46,243 nucleotides of DNA from Deltaproteobacteria bacterium (GCA_015494395.1 WGBG01000117.1:1-46243); one strand, 5' to 3'; positions 25,007 through 35,210 are shown, counted from the stretch's first letter. The notes: generated from the sequence alone by a model not told the origin. A program made the numbers and translations.

Positions 25007-25270
25007 TCAGGCAGACGCCTGCTCTGCATAAACGCTTACGTGCTTTCTGTTGCGCTTTGTCTCAAACTTGACAACACCGTCAATCAGGGCGAACAGAGTA
25101 TAGTCCTTTCCCATCCCGACATTTTTTCCAGGATGAAACTTGGTGCCAAGCTGTCTTACAAGGATATTGCCTGCCCGCACGGCCTGACCGCCAAACCTCT
25201 TGACTCCGCGCCTCTGTCCCTTACTGTCTCTTCCGTTTTTTGAACTTCCGCCGGCCTTTTTATGTGCCAT
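25007..25270 (-). CDS. rpmA: 50S ribosomal protein L27
   Basis: Ribosomal protein at the peptidyl-transferase side. It begins directly with [20 protein letters not shown], so there is no cleavable N-terminal extension of the Firmicute type. 87 aa. AGGAG lies 8 bases before the ATG. It follows rplU by 38 bp, the usual pair. Confidence 0.97.
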   Translation of the reverse strand: MAHKKAGGSSKNGRDSKGQRRGVKRFGGQAVRAGNILVRQLGTKFHPGKNVGMGKDYTLFALIDGVVKFETKRNRKHVSVYAEQASA

Positions 25271-25308
25271 GACTGATACTCCTGAAAATGTTAATCAGAT
25301 TATTTTAA

Positions 25309-25620
25309 TCAGGCACTAACCGCCTGTATCTCAATAGCGGTATAGGGCTGCCTGTGACCATTCTTGACCTTGTAGCCCTTGCGCCTCTTCTTTTTGAAAA
25401 CAATTACCTTCTTAGATCTACCCTGCTCAATGACCTTTGCCTTGACTGATGCACTCTCAACAACCGGCTTGCCAATCTGCACATCTTCACCGTCAACAAC
25501 CATGAGCACATCTGATATTTCAATCTCATCGCCAGGAGCAGCATTGAGCTTTTCTACCTTTAAAACGTCTCCCTCAGAGACCTTGTACTGCTTTCCGCCT
25601 GTCTTGATAACAGCGTACAT
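25309..25620 (-). CDS. rplU: 50S ribosomal protein L21
   Basis: 103 aa, beginning MYAVIKTGGKQYKVSEGD and containing VIVFKKKRRKGYKVKNGHRQ near the end, both classic L21 features. GGAGG ribosome site upstream. The expected third partner (obgE) does not follow; the operon ends after rpmA. Confidence 0.97.
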   Translation of the reverse strand: MYAVIKTGGKQYKVSEGDVLKVEKLNAAPGDEIEISDVLMVVDGEDVQIGKPVVESASVKAKVIEQGRSKKVIVFKKKRRKGYKVKNGHRQPYTAIEIQAVSA

Positions 25621-26169
25621 TATTAAATTCCTCCACAGTCATTTTGCTTTGCAGGACATAAAAGCCCATACCACAAAGCCGAAAGGGAAACATACCATGA
25701 AGCCACACCATGTCAAGGGCGTAAATGGCAATGAAAAAAAATTGCCACTCAAGGCACAGAATCCCCTGCATGACATGCAGCCCTGAATCACGCTCTGAAC
25801 CCTCGGAAAACTCAGGCGCTTCAATAACCATATTCCGTGGGTTTCCGCCACCTGATCTCCTGCCCACTGACACCTACTCAAAAATGTAGGAATTATCACC
25901 AAATATTACATTTTTGTTAAGTATCTGTTTTATCTTAATAAAAAAATATATAAAATTGCTTGACAAACCCGATAGTTGAGTTAATACTAATGCCCACTGA
26001 ATTGCGGCTCATTTTATTTAGCATCAGCTTTTTTGAGCAAAATAATAGTTACCCAAATACCTAAAAACGAAAAAATACAACATGCAACTTTATCGTTCTG
26101 GTCTGTGCCCTAAAGGTCTGATCCGGAGCGGACCGCCTGACCAGATAAATTCTTTATGAGGTGATTAAC
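25621..26169. other. divergent spacer between rplU and acs
   Basis: About 550 bp with no convincing gene. Open frames here lack family features and overlap one another. The right half is very AT-rich (25900-25960), as expected for promoters firing both ways. Confidence 0.5.
25960..25988 (+). promoter_or_regulatory. candidate promoter of the acetate operon
   Basis: TTGACA at 25960-25965 and TAATAC or AATACT at 25982-25988 (16-17-base spacer), preceded by an AT-rich tract. This would leave a leader of about 175 bases before acs. Confidence 0.45.
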
Positions 26170-28146
26170 ATGAGCGAACAGGACAAGATTACCAGTCTTC
26201 TGCAGGAACAGCGTCTATTCAAACCTTCACGCAAGGGCCAGCAGCATGCCCACGTAAAGAGCATGAAGGAGTACAAGGAACACTACAAGGCCTCCATGGA
26301 TGACCCGGCGGGTTTCTGGGGCAAAAGGGCGGGTGAACTGCTCACATGGTTCCGCAAATGGCGCACAGTTGTAAAGGCAGACCTGTACAAGCCTGAGGTG
26401 CAGTGGTTTGTAGGTGGTCAACTCAACGTTGCATACAACTGCCTGGACCGTCATCTTGAAAACGGCCGCAGGAATAAGGCTGCCATCATCTGGCAGGGAG
26501 AGCCCGAAGATGACGTAAAGGTATATACCTACCAGATGCTGCATACAGAGGTATGCCGCTTTGCCAATGTGCTGAAGAAGAAGGGCGTCAAGAAGGGGGA
26601 CAGGGTTTCAATCTACCTCCCAATGATTCCCGAGCTTGCAATTGCAATGCTTGCCTGCGCCCGCATTGGAGCGATGCACAGCATTGTCTTTGCCGGTTTC
26701 AGTGCAAGCAGCCTCAAGAACAGGATTCAGGACTGTCAGGCAAAACTTCTCATCACTGCTGACGCAGTTTTGAGGGCAGGCAAAACCATTCCGCTCAAGC
26801 CAAACGCAGACGAGGCACTCAAGGACTGCCCATCAGTAGAATCCTGCATTGTGGTAAAGAGGGCAGGCAATGAGATCAACATGCAGGATGGCAGGGACAC
26901 TTGGTGGCATGACGAGATAACCGCTGATGACATCTCTGACAAGTGCGAAGCAGAGCCAATGGGCGCTGAAGATGTCCTCTTCATCCTTTACACAAGCGGC
27001 AGCACAGGAACTCCAAAGGGAGTGGTTCACACAACAGGCGGATACCTGACCTACGCAGCCCACACAACCCAGTGGGTATTTGACCTGCACGATGACGATG
27101 TGTACTGGTGTACTGCTGATATCGGCTGGATAACAGGTCACACATACATTGTTTATGGCCCCCTTGCACTCGGCGGCACATCAGTAATGTTCGAGGGTGT
27201 TCCGTCATATCCTGACCCTGCACGCTTCTGGAAGATTGTTGAAAAGTTCAAGGTAAATATCTTCTACACAGCCCCCACTGTTATCAGGGCTCTCATGCGC
27301 GAGGGCGTGGAGTGGACAAAGAAACACGACATCTCATCACTGCGCATTCTCGGTTCTGTCGGCGAGCCCATCAACCCTGAGGCATGGATGTGGTACTACA
27401 CCTACATCGGACATGAGAAACTCCCCATTGTGGACACCTGGTGGCAGACAGAGACCGGTGGAATCCTCATCTCCCCGCTGCCATTTGCCACACCTCTCAA
27501 GCCGGGTTCTGCAACCTACCCGCTGCCAGGCGTGGATGCTGCCATTCTGCGCGAAGACGGCACAGAGGCTTCAACCAACGAGGGCGGCCACCTTGTAATC
27601 AGAAGGCCATGGCCCGGCATGCTCAGGGGTGTTTTCAACAATCCAGAGCGGTACAAGAGCACATACTTCGAACGCTTCCCCGGCGTTTACGATGCAGGTG
27701 ACGGTGCAAGGCGGGATGAAGACGGATACTTCTGGATCATGGGACGCCTTGATGACGTAATCAACGTATCAGGCCACCGTATGGGAACCGCAGAAATCGA
27801 GTCTGCGCTTGTCTCTCACGAAAAGGTTGCTGAGGCAGCGGTTGTTGGTATGCCGCACCCGGTCAAGGGTCAGGCAATCTACGCATACGTTACCTTAAAG
27901 AGCGGCGTAGAGGAGAGCGAAGAGCTAAAGAAAGAACTGAGGACCCATGTCCGCAAGGAGATTGGACCCATTGCCTCTCCCGAGGTTATACAGTTTGCAA
28001 GCGGCCTTCCAAAAACCAGGAGCGGAAAGATCATGCGCCGCATCCTCAGAAAGATTGCTGCAAATGACACCAGTGATTTCGGTGACACCTCAACCCTTGC
28101 AGATCCTTCAGTTATTGAAAGCCTGATTGAAGGACGCCAGGGCTAA
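26170..28146 (+). CDS. acs: acetyl-CoA synthetase
   Basis: AMP-forming enzyme that activates acetate to acetyl-CoA. Visible motifs are the P-loop [11 protein letters not shown], the WWQTETGG core, and the C-terminal [11 protein letters not shown], whose lysine is the catalytic residue and usual acetylation site. The ATG at 26170 is chosen because GAGGTG lies 6-11 bases before it; an in-frame GTG nine bases earlier is part of that ribosome site. 658 aa is full length. Downstream genes point to acetate uptake and its control. Confidence 0.96.
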   Translation: MSEQDKITSLLQEQRLFKPSRKGQQHAHVKSMKEYKEHYKASMDDPAGFWGKRAGELLTWFRKWRTVVKADLYKPEVQWFVGGQLNVAYNCLDRHLENGRRNKAAIIWQGEPEDDVKVYTYQMLHTEVCRFANVLKKKGVKKGDRVSIYLPMIPELAIAMLACARIGAMHSIVFAGFSASSLKNRIQDCQAKLLITADAVLRAGKTIPLKPNADEALKDCPSVESCIVVKRAGNEINMQDGRDTWWHDEITADDISDKCEAEPMGAEDVLFILYTSGSTGTPKGVVHTTGGYLTYAAHTTQWVFDLHDDDVYWCTADIGWITGHTYIVYGPLALGGTSVMFEGVPSYPDPARFWKIVEKFKVNIFYTAPTVIRALMREGVEWTKKHDISSLRILGSVGEPINPEAWMWYYTYIGHEKLPIVDTWWQTETGGILISPLPFATPLKPGSATYPLPGVDAAILREDGTEASTNEGGHLVIRRPWPGMLRGVFNNPERYKSTYFERFPGVYDAGDGARRDEDGYFWIMGRLDDVINVSGHRMGTAEIESALVSHEKVAEAAVVGMPHPVKGQAIYAYVTLKSGVEESEELKKELRTHVRKEIGPIASPEVIQFASGLPKTRSGKIMRRILRKIAANDTSDFGDTSTLADPSVIESLIEGRQG

Positions 28147-28165
28147 CAGCAACAGATAGCCGTAA

Positions 28166-28185
28166 GGGCCAGATGTGTCTGGCCC
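28166..28185 (+). terminator. hairpin after acs, possibly attenuating
   Basis: Eight-base perfect stem GGGCCAGA/TCTGGCCC with a 4-base loop, 20 bp after the acs stop. No T-tract follows, so it may stabilise the acs mRNA end rather than terminate. Confidence 0.4.
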
Positions 28186-28221
28186 TGCCATAGCAGTGCA
28201 GGGCTGTTTACCCAGAGCAGA

Positions 28222-28236
28222 GTGCGCACTGCGCAC
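28222..28236. repeat. REP-like palindrome, second site
   Basis: GTGCGCACTGCGCAC shares its core with the palindrome at 6753-6777. Read on the minus strand it is preceded by GTAGG, the kind of 5' GTAG tag seen in REP elements mobilised by RAYT transposases. No such transposase gene lies in the window. Confidence 0.55.
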
Positions 28237-28305
28237 CCTACATGTGGAACGTCTGGCCACACATACTGTGCAAAGGACACATAAACTCATACCCGGGAAA
28301 TACTT

Positions 28306-30228
28306 ATGCCAAAGGGAACAGAGGGTGTACATTCAGTTTCTCCAGAGGTTGTACTTCTCTTTCTGAAGAAGACCATCCCCTTTAATGAGCTGGATGACGA
28401 GACCCTTCAAAACATAGCCCGACACATCATTATTGATTTCTACCCCAAGGGCACAGTCCTGTTTAAACAGGACGAGACCGAGGTGGAATATCTTTATATT
28501 ATCCAGAAGGGCGGAATGAAGATCTACCTCAAGGACGAGGAGGGCAACATTACGCTCAAGGATTTCAGGGGTGAAGGGGCTTATGTGGGGGCACTGCCCA
28601 TCATCCAGGGGACAAAGGCAAACCTCAATGTGGAAACAGTGGAAGACACATTCTGTTTTCTTCTGCCCAAAGATGTATTTCTCAACCTTGTCCAGTCCCA
28701 CTCACGGATTACCCAGTACTTCCTGAAAAGCTTTTCAGAGAAGTTTATCCGCACTGCATACCGGGAGCTGAGGCACCGGAACATGGTGCCGCGCACTGAG
28801 GGCACACTCTACCTCTTCAGCGCACGGGTAAGGGATGTAATCAAGAAAGAACCTGAATTCATTGATGCATCAAGGCCGGTGCAGGATGCTGCACGCCGCA
28901 TGGCTGATCTGCACATCGGTTCACTGCTTGTCAACGCCGGTTCAGAAACAGGGATTGTCACAGACAAGGACCTGAGGACAAAGGTGGTTGCAGAGGGCAG
29001 AGAGCTTTCCACTCCGGTAAGCGACATCATGACAAGCCCTGTTGCCACCATAAATGCCAATGCAGTCTGTTTTGATGCGCTGCTAACCATGATGAAACAC
29101 CAGATCCACCATCTGGCAGTGGAAGATGATGGCAGGATCATAGGGGTAATCACAGCCCATGACATCATGGTATTACAAGGCAGCTCACCGCTTTACCTGT
29201 TCAGGGAGATTGTTGCACAGCGCACCATTGAGGGCCTGTATCCTCTCTCACAAAAAGTACCCCTGGTTGTAAGGACACTCATTGAGGAAGGTGCAAAGGC
29301 GAATAACATCACCCGTATGATCACCATTCTCAATGACCACATCCTTGAACGTCTGCTTACCCTTCTTATGGACAAGATGGGGACTCCGCCTGTCCAGTTC
29401 TGCTGGCTCCTTCTTGGCAGTGAGGGCAGAAAGGAACAGACCTTCAGGACAGACCAGGACAATGCCCTTGTTTATGTCACCCCTGAGAACGAACACCTGG
29501 CAGCGCAGGCAGAGGAGTATTTCAGGGAGTTTGCTGAGACAGCCATTGAACACCTGGAAAACTGCGGCTATCCAAGGTGTCCCGGCGATGTCATGGCATC
29601 AAACCCCAAGTGGCGCGCCCCTTACCCCAAGTGGGAGGGATATTTTGACCACTGGATAGACTCCCCTGAGCCCCTGGAGGTGCTGCACGCATCCATCTTC
29701 TTTGACTTCCGTTCAGGATTCGGTGATGCCTCAATGGCGGAAAAACTCAGGGACCACATAGTGGAGCGCAGTGAAAGACAGCAGATATACATGCTCCACA
29801 TGGCAAGGGACTATCTGTCCAGGCGTGTTCCTCTCTCCTTCTTCAAGAACTTCATTGTTGAAAAGAACGGAGAGCACAAAAACAAACTGGATATTAAACA
29901 CAAGGGGCTTACCCCCATTGTAAACTTTGCCCGCATACTCTCCCTGAAGCACGGCATACGGGAAACCAACACCATATCCCGGCTGCAGGCGCTGGCAGAC
30001 AAGGGCCATATTGCAGAAGAACTCTGCTCAATGGCAACTGATGCCTATGAACTGCAGATGCAGATGCGCTTTGTCCATCAGCTTGGCCAGCTTGAAGCAG
30101 GCATACAGCCGGATAACTATATTGATCCTGGCAAGCTTAGCGACCTTGAAAAACAGATGCTTAAAGATGCATTTGCTGTTATAGAGCGGCTTCAGGGTGT
30201 GCTGAAATCCATATTCCCTGCCATCTGA
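28306..30228 (+). CDS. cNMP-binding / CBS / DUF294 nucleotidyltransferase regulator
   Basis: Multidomain signal protein of 640 aa. Order: a cyclic-nucleotide-binding domain (about 15-130), two CBS domains (about 180-290), a DUF294 nucleotidyltransferase-like domain with GSEGRKEQTFRTDQDNAL (about 366-385), and a helical DUF294 C-terminal domain. Genes of this architecture are often found beside acetate permease and acs in proteobacteria, with a proposed but unproven role in controlling uptake. The G-S...D-x-D pattern of a nucleotidyltransferase is present (GSEGR...TDQD), so catalysis is possible. The start ATG has only a weak ribosome site. Confidence 0.88.
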   Translation: MPKGTEGVHSVSPEVVLLFLKKTIPFNELDDETLQNIARHIIIDFYPKGTVLFKQDETEVEYLYIIQKGGMKIYLKDEEGNITLKDFRGEGAYVGALPIIQGTKANLNVETVEDTFCFLLPKDVFLNLVQSHSRITQYFLKSFSEKFIRTAYRELRHRNMVPRTEGTLYLFSARVRDVIKKEPEFIDASRPVQDAARRMADLHIGSLLVNAGSETGIVTDKDLRTKVVAEGRELSTPVSDIMTSPVATINANAVCFDALLTMMKHQIHHLAVEDDGRIIGVITAHDIMVLQGSSPLYLFREIVAQRTIEGLYPLSQKVPLVVRTLIEEGAKANNITRMITILNDHILERLLTLLMDKMGTPPVQFCWLLLGSEGRKEQTFRTDQDNALVYVTPENEHLAAQAEEYFREFAETAIEHLENCGYPRCPGDVMASNPKWRAPYPKWEGYFDHWIDSPEPLEVLHASIFFDFRSGFGDASMAEKLRDHIVERSERQQIYMLHMARDYLSRRVPLSFFKNFIVEKNGEHKNKLDIKHKGLTPIVNFARILSLKHGIRETNTISRLQALADKGHIAEELCSMATDAYELQMQMRFVHQLGQLEAGIQPDNYIDPGKLSDLEKQMLKDAFAVIERLQGVLKSIFPAI

Positions 30229-30232
30229 AATC

Positions 30233-30946
30233 ATGAGGTGGTTCCGGGAGTTATTTGCCGGGGTATTCCGTAAGCCCCATGAGGCAATACTTAAAAACAG
30301 GGAGCTGTTTGCTGATTTTGACCAGTCCCGCCCCCTGAGCCATTATGATTTTGTTGTCTTTGACACAGAACTTACAGGGCTCAACAAGAGAAAAGATGAG
30401 ATAATCTCCATAGGGGCTGTTAAGATACGAAACCTTCACTTAGAATTAAGCAGTGCGTTTCACGAGCTTATCAGGCCGGCAAAGCTGGATTCCACAGACT
30501 CCACGCTGATTCACCGCATAACCCCTGATCAACTCAGAGACGCCAGGGAGGCAGCAGAGGTACTGCCCGACTTCATCGACTTTTGCGGAAACGCCCTGCT
30601 TGTAGGACATTTTGTAGGAATAGATATGTTTTTCCTTAACAAGGCTTGCAAAAAGGCGCTGGGAGGCTACATCCAGAACCCCAGTGTAGATACCATGCGC
30701 CTTGCAAGGGGATACATAGAGGGGCAACGGAGTTTCGACTACGGTCACACAGACCAGTCTGTTTCATACAGGCTGGAGGACCTTACAGAAAGATTCAACC
30801 TGCCCCGCTTTAAACCCCATGATGCCCTTGAAGATGCAATGCAGACAGCATATCTCTTTCTATATTTGATAAAAAAAATGAAGAAAGGAGGAATTCAGAC
30901 ACTGAAACAGCTTTATCAGGCCGGTCGAATCTGGCACCTGATGTAA
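30233..30946 (+). CDS. DEDDh 3'-5' exonuclease (DNA polymerase III epsilon-like)
   Basis: Exonuclease domain protein of 237 aa. Catalytic residues in order: D44 and E46 (VFDTELTG), D131 (GHFVGIDMFF), and H196 with D201 (HDALEDA). The gene starts 4 bp after the DUF294 gene with no ribosome site of its own, so translation is probably coupled. This exonuclease is a regular companion of the DUF294 regulator near acetate permeases, but its substrate there is unknown. Stand-alone, without a polymerase domain. Confidence 0.88.
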   Translation: MRWFRELFAGVFRKPHEAILKNRELFADFDQSRPLSHYDFVVFDTELTGLNKRKDEIISIGAVKIRNLHLELSSAFHELIRPAKLDSTDSTLIHRITPDQLRDAREAAEVLPDFIDFCGNALLVGHFVGIDMFFLNKACKKALGGYIQNPSVDTMRLARGYIEGQRSFDYGHTDQSVSYRLEDLTERFNLPRFKPHDALEDAMQTAYLFLYLIKKMKKGGIQTLKQLYQAGRIWHLM

Positions 30947-30966
30947 AAATCAGTTTGAGCAGCACG

Positions 30967-31076
30967 GTGCCATAAAACCGATTTGGCACTGTTTCCGGGT
31001 TCCTTGTGAATGCCGGAATATTTTATAAAAGTGTATTGTTTCCAAGATATTATGCGATGTCAGGGGCTCAGCCCCG
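30967..31076 (+). other. structured spacer before the symporter genes
   Basis: Three small hairpins: GTGCCA/TGGCAC at 30967-30989, TCCGG/CCGGA at about 30994-31017, and GGGGCT/GCCCC at about 31063-31076. A TATAAA lies near 31025. It could be an internal promoter or processing region separating the symporter from the upstream genes. Evidence is slight. Confidence 0.3.
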
Positions 31077-31120
31077 GACGCTGCGTGTGCAGGAAATTTT
31101 AATAGATTAGGGAGGATATT

Positions 31121-31381
31121 ATGAACACACAAAATGACAGGAATGCTTACTGGAAAGCAAATCTGCAACTGGTTACGATTTGTCTCGTGATCTGGTTTGT
31201 AGTTTCCTATGTCTTCGGCATTCTGCTTGTTGACCAGCTCAACACCATTCGCCTTGGCGGTTACAAACTTGGCTTCTGGTTTGCCCAGCAGGGCTCAATC
31301 TACACATTCGTTGCCCTGATTTTCTTCTATGCAGCCAGGATGAATGTCATAGACAAAAAATTCAACGTCCATGAAGACTAA
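31121..31381 (+). CDS. small subunit of Na+/solute symporter (DUF4212)
   Basis: 86-aa membrane protein with two helices (about 16-38 and 55-72) and the family landmarks RNAYWKANLQL and FWFAQQGSIYTFV. DUF4212 proteins almost always precede a VC_2705-type sodium/solute symporter, as here (17 bp gap). Good ribosome site (GGGAGG). Its exact role in transport is not known. Confidence 0.92.
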   Translation: MNTQNDRNAYWKANLQLVTICLVIWFVVSYVFGILLVDQLNTIRLGGYKLGFWFAQQGSIYTFVALIFFYAARMNVIDKKFNVHED

Positions 31382-31398
31382 GGGAGAGGAGATATAAC

Positions 31399-33141
31399 AT
31401 GAGCCTTCAAACCATGACCTTTCTTGTAGTGGGCGCTACTTTTGCCCTCTACATCTTTATTGCTATCAAGTCACGTGCATCAAGCACCGGTGAGTTTTAT
31501 GTTGCAGGCAAGGGTGTACACCCTGTGCTTAACGGTATGGCAACCGGCGCCGACTGGATGAGCGCTGCATCATTTATCTCAATGGCAGGTCTCATCGCCT
31601 TCAAGGGATACGATGCCTCTGTGTTCCTTATGGGCTGGACAGGCGGCTACTGCCTGCTGGCAATGCTTCTTGCCCCTTACCTCAGGAAGTACGGCAAATT
31701 CACCGTTCCCGAATTCATCGGAGACCGCTACTACTCCAACATTGCAAGGGTGGTTGCGGTTATCTGCCTGATAACAGCCTCTCTTACTTACGTTATCGGC
31801 CAGATGAAGGGTATTGGTGTTGCATTCTCCAGGTTCCTGGAGCTTCCCTTTGAGATGGGCCTGCTGGTAGGTATGGTTATCGTGTTCATCTACGCTGTTC
31901 TCGGCGGCATGAAGGGCGTTACCTATACCCAGATCGCCCAGTACTGCGTGCTGATCTTTGCCTACACAGTGCCTGCAATCTTCATCTCTCTTCACCTTAC
32001 AGGCCATATCTTCCCGCAGATCGGACTTGGTGCCACAATGAGCGATGGCAGCAACATCTACCTGCTGGACAAGCTGGACAAGACACTGGTTGAGCTGGGC
32101 TTTAACCAGTACACCGTACGAAACGGCGGCATGCTCAACATCTTCCTCTACACCATGTCACTGATGATTGGTACTGCAGGGCTGCCCCACGTTATCACCA
32201 GGTTCTTTACAGTTCCCAAGGTCAAGGACGCCCGTTCATCCGTTGGCTGGTCACTGGTATTTATTGCAATCCTCTACACCACAGCCCCGGCAGTTGGTGC
32301 CATGGCAAGGATGAACCTCATGGAGACCATCCGCCCCACAACAGGCGCCCATGCCGGTGAGTGGCTCAAGTACGATGAACGCCCAAGCTGGTTCCGCAAC
32401 TGGGAAAAGACTGGTCTGCTGAAGTTTGAAGACAAGAACAATGACGGCAGAATCCAGTACGTTGGTCCCAAATACAAGGGACTTGAGAATGAGATGGTAA
32501 AGGTTGACAGGGATATCATGGTTCTTGCCAACCCTGAAATTGCAAACCTGCCCAACTGGGTAATCGCACTTGTTGCAGCCGGTGGTATCGCTGCAGCACT
32601 GTCAACAGCAGCAGGACTCCTGCTGGCAATATCATCATCCATTTCACACGACCTGCTCAAGGGCATTGCCATGCCTGACATGAGCGACAAGGCTGAGCTG
32701 CTTGCCGGCCGTATTGCAATGGCAGGTTCAATTCTGGTAGCCGGATACTTCGGACTCCATCCTCCGGGATTTGCCGCACAGGTTGTTGCACTGGCATTCG
32801 GCCTTGCAGCATCCTCAATATTCCCCGCACTGATGATGGGTATCTTTGTCAAGAGGATCAACAACATCGGCGCTGTGTGCGGTATGCTTGCCGGACTTGG
32901 CGTAACACTTGTTTACATATTCTGGTTCAAAGGCTGGTTCTTCTTCCCCGGAACCAATATGGCACCCAATGATGCTGCACACTGGTTCCTTGGAATTGCC
33001 CCGGAGGCATTTGGAACAGTAGGTGCAATTGTAAACTTCATTGTTGCATTTATAGTGTCAAGCGTTACAGCAGAGCCGCCAGAACACATCCAGCACCTGG
33101 TTGAGGACATCCGTGTTCCCGGTACTGTGGTACGGCGTTAA
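31399..33141 (+). CDS. sodium/solute symporter, acetate permease-like (VC_2705 type)
   Basis: SSS-family transporter of 580 aa with about 13 membrane helices. Early landmarks are ATGADWMSAASFISMAG and YVIGQMKGIGVAFSRF. The loop at about 315-375 (ETIRPTTGAHAGEWLKYDER...) is the hydrophilic insertion typical of the VC_2705 subgroup. With acs upstream and a DUF4212 partner, acetate or another short monocarboxylate is the likely substrate, driven by Na+. The substrate is inferred, not shown. Strong GGAG ribosome site. Confidence 0.9.
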   Translation: MSLQTMTFLVVGATFALYIFIAIKSRASSTGEFYVAGKGVHPVLNGMATGADWMSAASFISMAGLIAFKGYDASVFLMGWTGGYCLLAMLLAPYLRKYGKFTVPEFIGDRYYSNIARVVAVICLITASLTYVIGQMKGIGVAFSRFLELPFEMGLLVGMVIVFIYAVLGGMKGVTYTQIAQYCVLIFAYTVPAIFISLHLTGHIFPQIGLGATMSDGSNIYLLDKLDKTLVELGFNQYTVRNGGMLNIFLYTMSLMIGTAGLPHVITRFFTVPKVKDARSSVGWSLVFIAILYTTAPAVGAMARMNLMETIRPTTGAHAGEWLKYDERPSWFRNWEKTGLLKFEDKNNDGRIQYVGPKYKGLENEMVKVDRDIMVLANPEIANLPNWVIALVAAGGIAAALSTAAGLLLAISSSISHDLLKGIAMPDMSDKAELLAGRIAMAGSILVAGYFGLHPPGFAAQVVALAFGLAASSIFPALMMGIFVKRINNIGAVCGMLAGLGVTLVYIFWFKGWFFFPGTNMAPNDAAHWFLGIAPEAFGTVGAIVNFIVAFIVSSVTAEPPEHIQHLVEDIRVPGTVVRR

Positions 33142-33190
33142 CAAATAAACTCATGCATGGGTGGGCCTTACACCCTGCAGTTAAAATTTG

Positions 33191-33218
33191 AAGGGGCAGA
33201 ATTTTCTGCCCCTTTTTT
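33191..33218 (+). terminator. rho-independent terminator of the acetate operon
   Basis: Eleven-base stem AAGGGGCAGAA/TTCTGCCCCTT with a 2-base gap, then more T. It lies 50 bp after the symporter stop and between convergent genes. Confidence 0.92.
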
Positions 33219-33255
33219 ATGCTCATCTCCATTTAATCTGATCTAGCTACAGACC

Positions 33256-34185
33256 TTATTCCTCCTGTGCCTCCTTAATAATCTCCATCAGAGACTGCCG
33301 CTCCACAGGATTTATATCAAGGGTAACAGCCATATTTTCAAGCTGTTCTTCAACATCCCCAAGTATTGAAAAGAGCCGGTCCTTTTCAATGCCCGCCTCA
33401 CTGCAGTTCAGTACAAGCTTCCTTGCCCTTTCACTGCTCCTGAATGCCTGGGTGGCAACTGACGACAGGGCGACTGGGGTTACGGCGGTCTGGTCAAGCT
33501 CAAGCTCTCTTATCTCATCAAGCGATGCAGAATGAAGACCGGTACAGCAGACCATGAGGTCCGGAAGGCCCCACTGACCTGCAATCCATGCTGCTGCCTG
33601 GCAGTGATTCCATGAAAGTCTCTGGGTTTCAACCTCATGTATGGACTGTTCTGAAGAGCTCCATTTGTCATACACCGGTTTGTACACATCAAACCACTCC
33701 GTCAGTAGCACCGGGATTGCCATATCCTGAAGAAGCCCTGCGGCAAATGCCTCTTCAGCCTCAACATCAAGTGCATTTGCAGCATACTTGGCAAAAAGCG
33801 CCCGGTAGAGAGAATCTGTCCAGAATATACTGAAATCAAAATGCTCAAGCCCCGGGTCTTTTATGGCACTTTTAAGTGCATAGCCAAGGGCAATATTTTC
33901 AATCTCCTTAAGCCCGATCATTGAAACAGCCTTGGAGACACTGCTGACCTTTCCCGGCAGTCCATATATTGCTGAATTTACAGTTTTGAGGATAAGGCTG
34001 GTGAGCGCAGGATCGGTTTCAAGGATTTGCACCACATGATCGATAAATACATCAGGATCCTGAACGGCTTCAGTGAGCCTGAGAACCACTTCCGGGCATG
34101 GAGGCAAGGTAAATTCACCAAAAATCTGTTCAAAATCCCCGGTGGCAATAATGGCATTACGTCTTATCTTTTGCAGAAAACCCAT
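33256..34185 (-). CDS. HDOD domain protein
   Basis: Single HDOD domain (a non-catalytic relative of HD phosphohydrolases) covering most of 309 aa. FTLPPCPEVVLRLTEAVQDP opens the domain and LLQDMAIPVLL plus WNHCQAAAWIAGQWGLP follow. HDOD proteins act in signalling, often near chemotaxis or c-di-GMP pathways. No regulatory partner is adjacent. The start is ATG 34185 or an in-frame TTG four codons earlier; neither has a clear ribosome site. Confidence 0.85.
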   Translation of the reverse strand: MGFLQKIRRNAIIATGDFEQIFGEFTLPPCPEVVLRLTEAVQDPDVFIDHVVQILETDPALTSLILKTVNSAIYGLPGKVSSVSKAVSMIGLKEIENIALGYALKSAIKDPGLEHFDFSIFWTDSLYRALFAKYAANALDVEAEEAFAAGLLQDMAIPVLLTEWFDVYKPVYDKWSSSEQSIHEVETQRLSWNHCQAAAWIAGQWGLPDLMVCCTGLHSASLDEIRELELDQTAVTPVALSSVATQAFRSSERARKLVLNCSEAGIEKDRLFSILGDVEEQLENMAVTLDINPVERQSLMEIIKEAQEE

Positions 34186-34333
34186 TGTATCACTCAAGCA
34201 TTACATAATCTCTTAAAACTGCCTGACAAACTGAACTGTTGACATGCTACCGTTCTTGAGTAGGCAAATCGTAATTCGGCGTAGCAAATTTCCTGACTGA
34301 GACCTGAAAACCACCAAAAAGATAACACCTTAA

Positions 34334-35065
34334 GTGAAAAAATTGAAAGAAAAAAAATTTGAAAAGCTGATAGAAGCGCTGCTTTGGTGGCTGGGAAGGC
34401 TTGACAGGGCAAAATTCTGGTATCTTGCCTCCCGCACAGACATCCGCACCTTGAATGCCCTGAACATCTTTCTGCACTCCACAGTCAGCATGTGTATCCT
34501 GGGAATTGCAGCTCACCTTACCTCATGGCCCCTTATCTTCCCCTCACTTGGCCCCACTATTTTCCTGCTATTTTACGCTCCCTCATCACCTATGTCTGCC
34601 CCACGTAACACAATCCTGTCACACCTTATGGGAGCAGGAATCGGCTGGACATGCCATGCCCTGCTGCTACACTTCATGCCTGAGTCGGCAAGTGCCGAAA
34701 TCACAGAACCATGCAAAATCGTAACAGCAGCCCTGGCGCTGGGTACCTGCGGCGTGTTCATGTCGTTTACAGGCATAGTACACCCACCAGCTGCCTCAAC
34801 CACGCTTATTGCAGGGCTTGGACTCATGCATGGCCCCTTGAGCATTGTAATGATAGGAATATCTGTATTCTTCCTGTGCGTACAGGCATGGGTAATGCAC
34901 AACATTGCTGGTATAAAGTATCCACTGTGGACTCCATTTTCAAATGCCATGGGACCCGATATTACCACCAGACTTGGAAAACTTTCCACTGCATCCGGAG
35001 GCGATACGGCGAACCCGGCCCGTAATGTTGCAGCCAGGCTTGCATCACGGCAGAAACTGAAATGA
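34334..35065 (+). CDS. HPP family membrane protein
   Basis: Membrane protein of 243 aa with about four to five helices between residues 45 and 200. The name-giving motif is present in GIVHPPAASTTLIAGLG, and WPLIFPSLGPTIFLLFY precedes it. HPP proteins have been linked to nitrite transport in some organisms; the role here is unknown. GTG start without a clear ribosome site. The terminal 40 residues are hydrophilic. Confidence 0.85.
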   Translation: MKKLKEKKFEKLIEALLWWLGRLDRAKFWYLASRTDIRTLNALNIFLHSTVSMCILGIAAHLTSWPLIFPSLGPTIFLLFYAPSSPMSAPRNTILSHLMGAGIGWTCHALLLHFMPESASAEITEPCKIVTAALALGTCGVFMSFTGIVHPPAASTTLIAGLGLMHGPLSIVMIGISVFFLCVQAWVMHNIAGIKYPLWTPFSNAMGPDITTRLGKLSTASGGDTANPARNVAARLASRQKLK

Positions 35066-35152
35066 AACAACTCCTGACGGTACGCATTGGTCACCCACAT
35101 GGAGAGACTCAAAGCCAGAAGATGAAAACAAACAATCATGCTTTCTTTTCCT

Positions 35153-35187
35153 TTAAGCTTTTGACTTTGAGCCTTGAGCTTTTGACC
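35153..35187 (-). repeat. family C heptanucleotide repeat, inverted site
   Basis: Five consecutive 7-base units read on the plus strand as TTAAGCT, TTTGACT, TTGAGCC, TTGAGCT, TTTGACC. This is the complement orientation of the AGCTCAA unit at 5593 and 11980. Confidence 0.6.
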
Positions 35188-35210
35188 ATTTTAGGATAAC
35201 AATCAGTTTA

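Noticed and set aside
25574-25902. Open frames upstream of rplU on the minus strand
   Set aside because: Two overlapping frames with no family features. They cover the rplU leader and look like chance frames.
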